From: Vacuolonema iberomarrocanum LEGE 07170
Lineage (GTDB): Bacteria > Cyanobacteriota > Cyanobacteriia > Elainellales > Elainellaceae
Direction: 5' to 3'
Length of the DNA: 64,000 bases
NCBI GenBank assembly: GCA_015207365.1
Contig: JADEXA010000035.1
Location: 1-64,000, forward strand
Below the pieces are notes generated by a model, which was given only the letters and a program-made list of their open reading frames with translations, ran no database searches and was not told where the DNA came from. Below are positions 9,422 to 17,689 of the stretch, in pieces. The position numbers and the translations under genes are program-made. How positions within the stretch are numbered: the first letter of the stretch is position 1; each line of letters begins with the position of its first letter.

Positions 9422-10371
9422 GAACGGGTACCCAGCCCAACAATGAAGGTTTCTGTAATAGTCTGATCCTCCAAACGGATTTGTACCCCAAACTGTTCCC
9501 CAGCGGCAGCCGTAAATTGCAATTGCATCGCCTCGGTGCTTCTGGCCTGGGCGTACATCACTTCGGTTCCAGTATCATCCAGAACCCGCAACTGGAGAGT
9601 CGGAGGAAGCTGTCGTTGCTCTGTTGCTTCGAGTTGCACCCAAATATCAACGTCCTGGGTCGATCGGGGTAACAAGCCCATCAACAACACGAGCGGCAGG
9701 GTGTCCGATTCCGTGCGGAGGGCAACGTTCTTTCCCCGCCGAATCAAGGGCTCCGTCGGTTCGTCTGCTTCTGCCGAGGGGAGGCGATCGCCCCGAAAGC
9801 CAAAGGCAGGCTGAGGCGGGTTGAGCAACGGATCCAAAAACTCGTCGACCGTGCGCCAAGCGGCATCCGCCACACCCTGCAACCACTCCCCCAGGTTTAT
9901 GGGAGCACTCGCCGGAGTCTGACGGTCGTGGAGGTAGCGCGGCAATTCATCGAGCGATCGCAACTCCGTCAGAGGAATCCGCTCGGCTGCTACCGTCGGG
10001 ACAAAACCGAGGATTGCTGCTTCTCGCAACGACTCGCTCAATTGAACCGCAACATAGCCAATGCGATCGCTCCAGACCTCCGCTGGAACCGATAACTCTG
10101 TTTCATTGGGCAAAACCGGACGACATTCCAAAATGCCACAGGCTGGCACCGTCAAGCTGGCACTATCCATCAATAAGTGATCAGGTGTCAGCGATGATAG
10201 GGTTTGAATGCCCAGACATTCCAAGTAAAACCCAACGGCATAAACCGCCAGGGCATTGAGATACACCTGTTTGGCTCGGCGTGGATCATTATGCTGTTGT
10301 CGCAATCGTTCGGCCTGCTGGTGGGCGGCCAGCGATAAGGTAACCGTAAACGGTGGATGGAGATGAATCAT
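9418..10371 (-). CDS. DUF1822 family protein
   Basis: The 317-residue protein starts MIHLHPPFTVTLSLAAHQQA and contains the DUF1822 pattern: AVYAVGFYLECLGIQT, a central VPVLP-like segment, and LREWLQ-type NLGEWLQGV. The start at 10371 follows GGGGGA about 5 nt upstream. A longer in-frame start at 10533 would run deep into the sigma factor gene and encode atypical sequence. The 3' end overlaps the CHAT-CHASE2 start by 4 nt. DUF1822 has no proven biochemical role. In cyanobacteria it commonly follows a small sigma-like gene and precedes CHAT genes, so a regulatory or adaptor role for the sigma factor is a reasonable guess only. Confidence 0.85.
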   Translation of the reverse strand: MIHLHPPFTVTLSLAAHQQAERLRQQHNDPRRAKQVYLNALAVYAVGFYLECLGIQTLSSLTPDHLLMDSASLTVPACGILECRPVLPNETELSVPAEVWSDRIGYVAVQLSESLREAAILGFVPTVAAERIPLTELRSLDELPRYLHDRQTPASAPINLGEWLQGVADAAWRTVDEFLDPLLNPPQPAFGFRGDRLPSAEADEPTEPLIRRGKNVALRTESDTLPLVLLMGLLPRSTQDVDIWVQLEATEQRQLPPTLQLRVLDDTGTEVMYAQARSTEAMQLQFTAAAGEQFGVQIRLEDQTITETFIVGLGTRS

Positions 10372-10411
10372 GGAGTTCCCCCGGAAAAGGTGGTGTTTAA
10401 CTGAACAGTAT

Positions 10412-11326
10412 TTAACTGAACAAATGCTCCTGGAACTTGGGGGCAAATTTTTGGCAGCATCGTTGAAAGAAACTGCTGAGTGTAGGGATTTTAATGCCCA
10501 GGAGTGCAGAGATATCTTCCCAACTTTTGTCATTTAGGCGCTCGATGGCAATGAGCCGAAAGTTTGCATCGGGGCGATCGCGAATATGTGCTTGCTGAAA
10601 GGTTTGATCCACATCCTGTTCAATGTATTCGCGCAAAAGCTGGGCGGGGGAGTCTTCCACCTCATCGGGGGGATTTAAGTTATCCAAATCATTTAGATTC
10701 GGCAACTCTGTTGTTTCCCGACCGTTAAACTCGCGACGGCAATCAATCATGACCCGCTCTAGCCGAAAGTTCACCCAGTTCATAAACTTTTTGTCTCCCC
10801 GCTCTGGGTCATAGTTGTCGATTGCACAACAAATATAGACCAAGGTACGATTCACCGCTTCGTCGTACAGCAATTCGTAAAAGGATGGGGAAAACATCCC
10901 GCGATGGGGTCGCACCAACCGTCCAGCCAGTTTGATAGCCGCAACCAACTGTGCCAGGGCATGCTGGCGTTCCACCGACTGGGGCAAATGACGCTGGGCT
11001 TCGAGAGCCAGTTGCTTGAGCTGGGTATCATCCAGCACCTGTTTGAGCGCTTGCGTTTGGAGGGCGATCGCCCACTCCCGCACCGATTGTCGGGTTGCGT
11101 TGTATCGCGTCAGCGCATCTACAACGACTTCATGTAAATGAGCTTGCGCCCGCTCGAAAATCGCCTGGTAAACCCCCGACAAAGGTTGCCCTGGCAACGC
11201 ACGGCCAACGGGGCGCGATCGCAAGATCTCTTCAACCAATTGGTCTATCTCAGAGCCGGGTACGGCTCCTCCATTTGTTACCACTTGTTTGGCCTCTTCT
11301 AGCAGTTGCGTAAGCCGCTCATCCAT
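10412..11326 (-). CDS. Sigma-70-family (group 3-like) RNA polymerase sigma factor
   Basis: This 304-residue protein has a poorly conserved helical N-terminal half. A sigma region 2-like segment (about residues 165-205) contains YDPERGDKKFMNWVNFRLER, and a region 4-like helix-turn-helix lies near the C-terminus (ERLNDKSWEDISALLGI). It lacks region 1 and the full region 3 of primary sigma factors. It heads the cluster, with its stop 40 nt before the DUF1822 start. No classical anti-sigma gene is adjacent. Inference: it directs transcription of the downstream surface-protein and CHAT genes, perhaps controlled by the DUF1822 or CHAT products. Confidence 0.82.
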   Translation of the reverse strand: MDERLTQLLEEAKQVVTNGGAVPGSEIDQLVEEILRSRPVGRALPGQPLSGVYQAIFERAQAHLHEVVVDALTRYNATRQSVREWAIALQTQALKQVLDDTQLKQLALEAQRHLPQSVERQHALAQLVAAIKLAGRLVRPHRGMFSPSFYELLYDEAVNRTLVYICCAIDNYDPERGDKKFMNWVNFRLERVMIDCRREFNGRETTELPNLNDLDNLNPPDEVEDSPAQLLREYIEQDVDQTFQQAHIRDRPDANFRLIAIERLNDKSWEDISALLGIKIPTLSSFFQRCCQKFAPKFQEHLFS

Positions 11327-11380
11327 ACTGAAAACCCTGCTAAGACTGTCTCATCTTTCGCTTATGCCTAACGCTTCATG

Positions 11381-11413
11381 GGACAAAAGGGGCATCTTGC
11401 ACCCCCTTTGTCC
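11381..11413 (-). terminator. Possible terminator hairpin between RTX gene and sigma gene
   Basis: GGACAAAAGGGG and CCCCCTTTGTCC form a near-perfect 12-bp stem with a 9-nt loop, 58 nt beyond the RTX stop. No T-run follows on either strand, so it is not a textbook intrinsic terminator. It could instead be an attenuator or a processing structure. Confidence 0.4.
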
Positions 11414-11470
11414 ACTTATGCTACTCGTTCGAGGTTGATTGAAACGTCTAGAAAGGTTTCAATACGCCCC

Positions 11471-12790
11471 TCAGGCAATGCGGATTTGCGGCGACACATA
11501 TTCAAACACCGAGCTATTGGGATTCAATCCAACAATATTCTGAACAAAGCCAATCATGTCGTTGGAGCCACCCTGAATTCGACGGATGGCCGTACCTTGA
11601 ATCACTCCTGCACCCAGAGAAGGATTGATGAGGAACTGGTTTTGCATCACATAATCACTGGCATCGCCGTTGAGCACAATGCGGTCAGCAATCGTCAGGT
11701 CCGTGATCGCGGCATAGTCTAGGTTTCCATTCTGGTCGTAGTAGACGTTGGACTGGTCACCCAGAGCGAAGGTGTCAGATCCGGTGCTTCCGGTGAGAAT
11801 GTCGATTTCATTGGCACCGGGGTTGCCACCAACTATGGGGAACGACCGAACCCCAGTGATGCGATCGTTCCCACTCCCACCATGCAAGGAGTCGTTCCCC
11901 CGACCACCAATCAGTGTGTCATTACCGCCGCTACCCGCCAAGCGATCGTTCCCATCCATACCAGACAAGCTGTTGTTCGCGTTGTTGCCACTGATGCGGT
12001 TGTTCAACCCATTACCAAAGCCAAAGATCGAAGCATTTCCGGTGAGAACCAGATTTTCTACATTGGCATACGAATTCAAGTTCGTACTACTTGACGACCG
12101 GATGGTATCAATCCCCTGGCCCGCAAATTCTGTAATGGTATCGCCCGCTGCTAGGTAATAGAGGTCATTGCCAAAGCCACCTATCATGGTGTCGGCACCC
12201 AGACTACCAAGAAGGGTGTCGTTGCCGCTGCCACCGTACATGGTATCCGTACCAGACCCACCATTGATGTAGTCATTACCAGAGCTACCAGACAGGAGGT
12301 CGTTGCCACTGCTGCCAAACATGCGGTCAGAGCCACTACCACCATACATGCGGTCAGAACCAGACCCACCACCCATGTAATCATTACCTGCATTACCGAA
12401 CATGAGGTCGTTCCCAGTGCGACCAAACATCCGGTCATTCCCAGTGCCACCGTACATGGTATCTGCACCCGACCCGCCATTCATATAGTCATTGTTCGCA
12501 CCGCCAAACATGCGGTCGTTGCCGCTGCCGCCATATACCCTGTCATTGCCATTGTCGCCATACAGGGTGTCGTTCCCGCGATCGCCGTAGACTCGGTCAT
12601 TGCCGTTGTTGCCCCGTAGAAGGTCATTGCCGGGTACAACAGAAATTTCAGAGGGTGCAGCATCACCATAGATAGCGTCATTCCCATCGCGGCCAAAGAT
12701 GCGATCGCCTGCACCTAGACCATAGAGGAAATCACCATTGGCAGTACCCAAGATTGTATTTGCATTTGCGTTTCCGATAATAGTAGCCAT
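11471..12790 (-). CDS. RTX-repeat calcium-binding protein
   Basis: The 439-residue protein consists almost entirely of RTX nonapeptides (GGxGxDxxx). One block lies at about residues 20-225 and a second at 270-320, separated by a short segment. A C-terminal region (about 330-439) contains ITDLTIADRIVLNG, typical of cyanobacterial RTX proteins. There is no N-terminal signal, as expected for type I secretion through a C-terminal signal, and no catalytic domain is visible. RTX repeats bind Ca2+ outside the cell and fold into beta-rolls. No type I transporter is encoded here. A partial copy of its 5' end and upstream region lies at 13031-13300. Confidence 0.9.
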   Translation of the reverse strand: MATIIGNANANTILGTANGDFLYGLGAGDRIFGRDGNDAIYGDAAPSEISVVPGNDLLRGNNGNDRVYGDRGNDTLYGDNGNDRVYGGSGNDRMFGGANNDYMNGGSGADTMYGGTGNDRMFGRTGNDLMFGNAGNDYMGGGSGSDRMYGGSGSDRMFGSSGNDLLSGSSGNDYINGGSGTDTMYGGSGNDTLLGSLGADTMIGGFGNDLYYLAAGDTITEFAGQGIDTIRSSSSTNLNSYANVENLVLTGNASIFGFGNGLNNRISGNNANNSLSGMDGNDRLAGSGGNDTLIGGRGNDSLHGGSGNDRITGVRSFPIVGGNPGANEIDILTGSTGSDTFALGDQSNVYYDQNGNLDYAAITDLTIADRIVLNGDASDYVMQNQFLINPSLGAGVIQGTAIRRIQGGSNDMIGFVQNIVGLNPNSSVFEYVSPQIRIA

Positions 12791-13030
12791 GACGAAGTCA
12801 GTTCTCCTAACGAATAGTTGGTTCAGAAATCATTTGATTTCCTTTGCCTATTACTCAGGAGGACAACCGTAGTTTTATGCAAAAAGGGGGAAAATTATTT
12901 TATGCAACGACTTGCATAATTTTGGGTCGCGATTGAAGAGTAAAGAAAATGGCATTCAACCATTTTCCTGATAACCCAAAAAGTCAATCGCTGGCACCTA
13001 AATCAGCCACCCAGTCACTAGCGAACGACA

Positions 13031-13300
13031 CCCAGATCGTATTTGCGTTTGCGTCTTCAGAGAAGTTAGGTATGGTTGACTCTATTCTCCTAACGAATAT
13101 AGCGCTATGCGCGTTAGTTAAGTACGGTTGTGTGGGGCGCGGCGCGCCCCACACAACCGTTGCTGTGCTTAATGCGGTTGCACACCGCTATAAGTTGGCT
13201 CAGAAATCGTTTGATTTCCTTTGCCTATCACTCTGGAGAAGATCAACCGTTTTATGCCGCATAGCTTTGAGTCAATTCTAGAGAGTAAGGAAGAGTCTGA
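13031..13300 (-). pseudogene. Decayed duplicate of the RTX gene start and upstream region
   Basis: This segment repeats the RTX gene's first codons and its 5' flank (12750-12960). Shared strings include GTATTTGC.TTTGCGT, TCTCCTAACGAAT, TTTGATTTCCTTTGCCTAT and TTTTATGC, in the same order and spacing. The coding part is out of frame after a few codons. A 91-bp TA-flanked hairpin element at 13100-13190 interrupts the copy. The intact region (CTAACGAATAGTTGG) shows what the uninterrupted site looked like. It is a remnant, not a gene. Confidence 0.75.
13100..13190. mobile_element. MITE-like hairpin element, family B copy 1
   Basis: The terminal inverted repeats are TAGCGCTATGC and, inverted at the other end, TAGCGGTGTGC. 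TA flanks both ends (13098-13099, 13191-13192). The core is a perfect 17-bp-arm palindrome with a 3-nt centre (13124-13160, arm ACGGTTGTGTGGGGCGC). A related copy lies at 46249-46341. The TA target and lack of coding capacity fit a MITE mobilised by an IS630/Tc1-type transposase, which is inference. Confidence 0.75.
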
Positions 13301-13335
13301 AGCTGCAAAGTAGATAGCCATCAATAAACGATGCT

Positions 13336-13414
13336 GTAGGGTGCTGTTAGGCAAAGCCGTAACGCACCATCCAACAAGGCTTTGATGCGTTACACTATCG
13401 CTAACGCATCCTAC
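13336..13414. repeat. Dispersed GTAGGGTGC / GCATCCTAC repeat
   Basis: The segment begins GTAGGGTGCTGTTAGGC and ends GCTAACGCATCCTAC, forming imperfect inverted termini with an internal GCCGTAACGCACC. This sequence type is widespread between genes in cyanobacterial genomes. A diverged fragment (TTTGATGCGTTATGCC) lies near 48938-48965. It carries no ORF. Confidence 0.6.
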
Positions 13415-13464
13415 CAATAATTAGGGCTTTCTACTAAATAGGGAAACCTCTTTGAAAACTCAGG

Positions 13465-13797
13465 TTAGCCCCTGGCATCGGTCGTGTACTGGGTACCAGG
13501 CCAGATTTCCTCGATTTCCTGAGCCTGCAGGAGCGGGCTGAAGCGTTCCCAGGTAAGGCCATTCACGTCAACAGAAGTCGTAAAACCTTGCGCCGCTGAG
13601 TCTTCCCATCCAAGATGGCGTAGCTCACCCGACTTACAGTTTGGATCCTGGCGAATGGAAAGATTCAGCGTTTCTGTGCGCCACAGGGCATATTCGTTCG
13701 GCACAACAACACAGGGTTGAGCGCCGAGGCGATCGCTATAGTCGCGCACAGTGGCTGCAATATCGTGGGTAGCGATCGCCAGGTGAAACTTTTTCAT
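13465..13797 (-). CDS. VOC (glyoxalase/dioxygenase) superfamily protein
   Basis: The 110-residue protein is the size of a single VOC domain. It begins MKKFHLAIATHDIAATVRDY and continues with RLGAQP, ALWRTETLNLSI and ELRHLGWED, matching the beta-alpha-beta-beta-beta layout with a His near the N-terminus as possible metal ligand. The ATG at 13797 has AGAGG upstream; an upstream TTG at 13830 is less likely. Such proteins usually work as dimers on small electrophiles or as metal or antibiotic binders. The substrate cannot be told from sequence. It is followed by nothing in the same operon. Confidence 0.7.
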   Translation of the reverse strand: MKKFHLAIATHDIAATVRDYSDRLGAQPCVVVPNEYALWRTETLNLSIRQDPNCKSGELRHLGWEDSAAQGFTTSVDVNGLTWERFSPLLQAQEIEEIWPGTQYTTDARG

Positions 13798-13925
13798 CCG
13801 TATGCCTCTAGTATCCAATTGAGCCTCCAATATCCACTAATAAAAGCTTATTGGAGACATCGATGATCTGAACTTGCCATATAAGAACATGCCATGTAAG
13901 AACAATTTATCTCTCAAACAAGCAA

Positions 13926-14522
13926 TTAACGAGACTCACCCACATCATTGGGTAAGCCCGTCAAACAGTCTGCCTCATAGAAGGCAGCCATCATCTCTGG
14001 ATAGTATTGCTCAAGCTGTTCGAATGACTCTGGCAGGGGTCTAGGGTTGGCATATGGATAGAGGCTGGGTTGCCCCTCATAAACAGAGGTACTGCCGAGA
14101 AAGTCGCTATCTAGGACAAGCACATGGTTGATCGTCGTATACACCTTGCCATCTCTGACCTCGCCCATGTAGAAGTCGCCTAAATCCAGATGAATATCTA
14201 GAATGCAAACCTCGCCTTCATTCGCCGCTGGATAGAAATAGAGAGATTCTTCAATCGCTGTCCATTCTCCTAAATAAGGAGCGATCGCCGCATCGACTTC
14301 AGCCCAAGCATCGGCGTAGGCATCTCTAGCATCCCGTTCGGCAGAGGTACGGCGGTCGGTATAGATGCCCGTTGCTTCCAGTTCGGGAATGTTTTCTCGC
14401 AACTCCTGAAGCAACTGCTGGAGTTCAACCTCTGTCGGGTATCGATCGGCTTGTGCCAGCGCCACAGGCAAGCCTGTCAGTATCAACAAACCGATACCTG
14501 CAAGGTATATCCGTTTTTTCAT
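13926..14522 (-). CDS. Secreted hypothetical protein
   Basis: This 198-residue protein has a clear signal peptide (MKKRIYLAGIGLLILTGLPV, cleavage near ALAQA). The mature part is acidic and begins with a helical segment rich in Glu and Arg, followed by a mixed region containing EVCILDIHLDLGDFYMGEV. Two Cys are present. I do not recognise the family. It lies downstream of two paralogous membrane proteins on the same strand (136 nt gap), so it may share their transcript. Confidence 0.65.
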   Translation of the reverse strand: MKKRIYLAGIGLLILTGLPVALAQADRYPTEVELQQLLQELRENIPELEATGIYTDRRTSAERDARDAYADAWAEVDAAIAPYLGEWTAIEESLYFYPAANEGEVCILDIHLDLGDFYMGEVRDGKVYTTINHVLVLDSDFLGSTSVYEGQPSLYPYANPRPLPESFEQLEQYYPEMMAAFYEADCLTGLPNDVGESR

Positions 14523-14657
14523 GAGTTATGCTCTCCAATCTGGCAAACTACTTCAGGATGGGCAGGATATGGCGCGATCGCAGCACCAGATCGTACCAAC
14601 CAATTGCTTAAGCATCTGGGAAAATGCTGCTCGTTCGTTGACTTATAAGCAGCAAAA

Positions 14658-15140
14658 CTACTCTGAAGAGGCTTTGGAATGAGTGGATGCCACCCACCAC
14701 TGCCAACTGTTCCACACAACAGGAATCGATAAGCTTGTTATCCAACAATAGAACCCAATGTGAAGTGATTGTAGCCGTCCGTCTTCTGCCATACCAATGG
14801 CTATTTCCTGCCAAAAGAGTAACAAGGTATTGAGTCCTACAGCTAGAGTCAACGCAGATATCGCGGTATTTAGCCGCCACATCCGCCCAGCCATCAACCC
14901 CAGATTGATGAGGTGCAGCGGGTTGGCATACCAAGCGATTTGCATATCAAAAATAGCTAACCACCCCAGCATCAAAATTTCCCGTCCTGACCAAATTTCC
15001 TGAACCGAATCAGCGGGTGGAACTGAGGGGTTTGACGAGTCACTCACTGGCAGAAATTCCAGGGCTGGCACAGTCAGGGAAACGCCATACAGAGCTAAGC
15101 TCATCAAAATAGGATAGATTACGCTCGATCGGCTTCTCAT
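14658..15140 (-). CDS. Four-helix integral membrane protein, tandem paralogue 1
   Basis: The 160-residue protein begins MRSRSSVIYPILMSLALYGV. It has about four transmembrane helices (residues 8-28, 50-70, 75-112 as a pair, 125-150). Conserved strings shared with the next gene are VIYPIL, ALYGVSL, GWLAIF, QIAWYAN, NLGLMAGR.WRLN, NTLLLF and SLSIP. The start at 15140 has GGAGAGA upstream and gives exactly the same length as its paralogue. The longer in-frame start at 15263 is not supported. Function unknown. Confidence 0.7.
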   Translation of the reverse strand: MRSRSSVIYPILMSLALYGVSLTVPALEFLPVSDSSNPSVPPADSVQEIWSGREILMLGWLAIFDMQIAWYANPLHLINLGLMAGRMWRLNTAISALTLAVGLNTLLLFWQEIAIGMAEDGRLQSLHIGFYCWITSLSIPVVWNSWQWWVASTHSKASSE

Positions 15141-15320
15141 ACATTCTCTCCAGCCCAATGGGATAGACGCTGTCGTAGATAACACGACAAGACAAAGCGA
15201 ATCCAGAAAGTTTCTAGTAGAAACTTTTCGACAAGATTGGGTGATCGCAACACCAAACGCCACACCGACACCATCTACTATCCCGAAGCGATGCCATCCA
15301 TTCCCTGCTTACTTGTTCGT

Positions 15321-15803
15321 TTAGACCGTCTCTGAAGACGCGCTAGAACGAGAGAAATCAACCCAGCATTGCCAGATATTCCACAAAAGAGGGATCGATA
15401 AACTGGTCATCCAGAAATAGAACCCTATGCGAAGCGCATGGAGCTGCATCGTGCTCCCAGCCCCATTCATTGGGATTTCCTGCTGAAAGAGGAGTAGTGT
15501 ATTCAACGTCACAACTAGAGTAAAAATGCACATCGCAATATTTAGTCGCCAAAGCCGCCCCGCCATTAATCCCAAATTGAAGACGTGAAGCAGGTTCGCA
15601 TACCAGGCAATCTGTTGATTGAAAATGGCAAGCCATCCCATCACAAAAACCTCCCATCCCGGCCAGATATAGGCTTCGAGGTCGGTAGGTGGAATCAGCG
15701 GATTACTGGCTGGCACAAATTCTAGAGCTGTTACAGCCAGGGAAACACCATACAGAGCTGAGCTAATCAAAATGGGATAAATGACATTGGAGTGATGTCT
15801 CAT
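15321..15803 (-). CDS. Four-helix integral membrane protein, tandem paralogue 2
   Basis: This 160-residue protein is the upstream member of a tandem pair. It shares more than half its residues with the downstream gene across the full length, for example GWLAIFNQQIAWYAN against GWLAIFDMQIAWYAN. Four transmembrane helices are predicted and no catalytic motif is seen. Upstream at 15889-15904 is AATATTGAAAACGATT, which matches one half of the Fur-type palindrome at 41103-41125. Regulation by a Fur-family protein is therefore possible but unproven. Confidence 0.7.
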   Translation of the reverse strand: MRHHSNVIYPILISSALYGVSLAVTALEFVPASNPLIPPTDLEAYIWPGWEVFVMGWLAIFNQQIAWYANLLHVFNLGLMAGRLWRLNIAMCIFTLVVTLNTLLLFQQEIPMNGAGSTMQLHALRIGFYFWMTSLSIPLLWNIWQCWVDFSRSSASSETV

Positions 15804-16026
15804 AGGTCTTCTCCAAGCTAAGCGAATTACCGCTCGCCATATTTACTCCTTAGGTTAGTCGTGAGCAGCGACCACCTATGCAATATGCAATATTGAAAAC
15901 GATTGGACTCTTTCCATCTCCAGATTTGCGTATAAAAATACACTCTAAAACTACTCAGGGGAGGATGAGCTATGCCCACCCTTCCCTAGAGTTCTACTTA
16001 TGGAGTTCTATTTATCTGCGAAGTCC

Positions 16027-16713
16027 TTAGCTTTGCGTTGGAGAAACTAAACGTTCAAAGGCTTCTAGTGGGGTGCCTCCCGGAATCAGCAAATCATTCA
16101 TCACAAAAGACGGTGTTCGGTTGAGGCGCAGCTCTTGTGCCAATTGCTGATCCGCCGATACAGCCTCTCTCGATGCTGAGCTCGTGCGATCGCGATTAAA
16201 CTGCTCCATATCTAGACCTAAATCGCTAGCAATCTCTTCATACAAAGCATCTCCCAATCGCTCTTGATTGGCGAAGAGTGCGTCATGGTATGGCCAGAAT
16301 TGGTCTTGTTGCTGAGCAGCCCAGGAAGCTCTAGCAGCGGGTATCGCTTCAGGGTGAATCTGAACCAATGGTAGATGCTTGTACACGTAGAGGAAATTGT
16401 CCCCATAGTCCTCTACCAACGATTTCATATCTCCCGAAGCCCTAGCGCAAAAGGAGCATTGAAAGTCCGAAAACTTGAACAGTACCCGTTCAGCCTCTGG
16501 ATTACCTCGGGTGGGGGATTGCCCTATCACCTCGGGTCGGTTCTTCGACAAAATAACTTCGGCAATAAGCTGCTGATGCTCCTGAAAATCGTCAGGGTTC
16601 ATTGCTTGATTTCCACGAGGCAGCAGTCCTAGCAGCGGCAATAGCACGACGGCAAAAATGCCAAGGACAACAAAGAAGGCTCTAGAGCGGGCACGTTTTG
16701 AAAATTTGGCCAT
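16027..16713 (-). CDS. DsbA-like thiol-disulfide oxidoreductase, membrane anchored
   Basis: The 228-residue protein has one N-terminal transmembrane helix (about residues 11-32). A thioredoxin-fold DsbA-like domain follows, with redox motif Cys86-Ser-Phe-Cys89 in FSDFQCSFCARA and the family pattern YVYKHLPLVQIHPEAIPAA. The conserved cis-Pro segment is RTPSFVMND. It should act on the periplasmic or lumenal side, forming or reshuffling disulfides. ATG 16713 has AAGGA 7 nt upstream. Proteins of this type are often labelled DSBA-oxidoreductase or protein-disulfide isomerase. The partner (for example a VKOR or DsbB) is not in the window. Confidence 0.85.
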   Translation of the reverse strand: MAKFSKRARSRAFFVVLGIFAVVLLPLLGLLPRGNQAMNPDDFQEHQQLIAEVILSKNRPEVIGQSPTRGNPEAERVLFKFSDFQCSFCARASGDMKSLVEDYGDNFLYVYKHLPLVQIHPEAIPAARASWAAQQQDQFWPYHDALFANQERLGDALYEEIASDLGLDMEQFNRDRTSSASREAVSADQQLAQELRLNRTPSFVMNDLLIPGGTPLEAFERLVSPTQS

Positions 16714-17230
16714 GATTTTTCCTTTTCGGACGGGATAAAAAAGATACAGTCACAGACAGGGTTCAACATTCATGGACAACTGCTGCTTCGCTTCTACCTA
16801 GGGGTTCCAGGTATTCTTGAGCGAGGATGAACTAGAGAGTGGGCGATCGCCCACAAGGTTCTAGCCAGATCCGCATCCATAAAGAACCTCCAGTCGTATA
16901 CGAGTGAGCAGGCAGATTGGATGTGCCCTTTCAGAAAATTGCCACGATTCGCACCTCAAAGCCTTGCCATGCATAGATCATCGCTTGGTCGCATAGGTTA
17001 GGCGATCGCAGAAGTAGATACCTATGTTCAAGCCCTGGAGGGAAAAACAGGGCTGGTTTCAATGTCTTTCTTGCAGGCCATCCAAGCACCATGAATGCTT
17101 ATTCGCTGATTTATAGAAAGCATTAGATGGTTAGTCGCGGCAACATTGTAATCATTCCATCTGTAACCATGCCACCACTGCTTGCAGGACTGCTCTAACG
17201 ACAAGTGCTAGCTATTGAAGGAGTTATACA
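16714..17230. other. Intergenic region between divergent genes
   Basis: About 517 nt separate the divergent DsbA-like and membrane protein genes. It must hold both promoters. HIP1 octamers occur (for example near 16842), but I see no ORF, clear repeat, RNA gene or strong promoter match. Confidence 0.5.
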
Positions 17231-17680
17231 GTGATTAAACTAGGCTTAGTACTAACGACCTATTTATTAAGCAGTTTTCTTCTATTTACCATCACATCCA
17301 ATACAATCAATGGTGCAATTGTTTACATATTTCTGCTGCTGCCCTTCTACGCAACGATCCTACTAGCCTGGTGGATTTTAGCATTGCAAAATCGTACGAA
17401 GACTGCCCGCATCAATTACCGCCTTTGGGGTATTGTTTTGGCCTTGCAAATCGCGACCATGCTTGCATCTCCAGGCAACTGCTTTGGGGTTAAACAAGGC
17501 GATCGCTGCTACTCCAACCTCCAGATTTTGGTCGGGGATGCACCTCGCAATGGCCCTGGTGATCTGACACACTGGAACTTGGTCGAAGATTCTTTCTATG
17601 GGCTAGCAGCGGCCTATGGAGTCGCCGTCTTAATGGGTGTTGTTAACACATCTAAGAGTATGCATGAGGATAAATATTAA
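17231..17680 (+). CDS. Small integral membrane protein
   Basis: The 149-residue protein begins at GTG with AGGAG 7 nt upstream. It has three N-terminal hydrophobic helices (about residues 3-24, 27-48, 62-82). A loop with two Cys follows (GNCFGVKQGDRCYSN), then a C-terminal helix (about 120-138). I do not recognise the family. It ends 9 nt before an SDR gene and is probably the first gene of a three-gene operon. Confidence 0.65.
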   Translation: MIKLGLVLTTYLLSSFLLFTITSNTINGAIVYIFLLLPFYATILLAWWILALQNRTKTARINYRLWGIVLALQIATMLASPGNCFGVKQGDRCYSNLQILVGDAPRNGPGDLTHWNLVEDSFYGLAAAYGVAVLMGVVNTSKSMHEDKY

Positions 17681-17689
17681 TTAGCTGAC

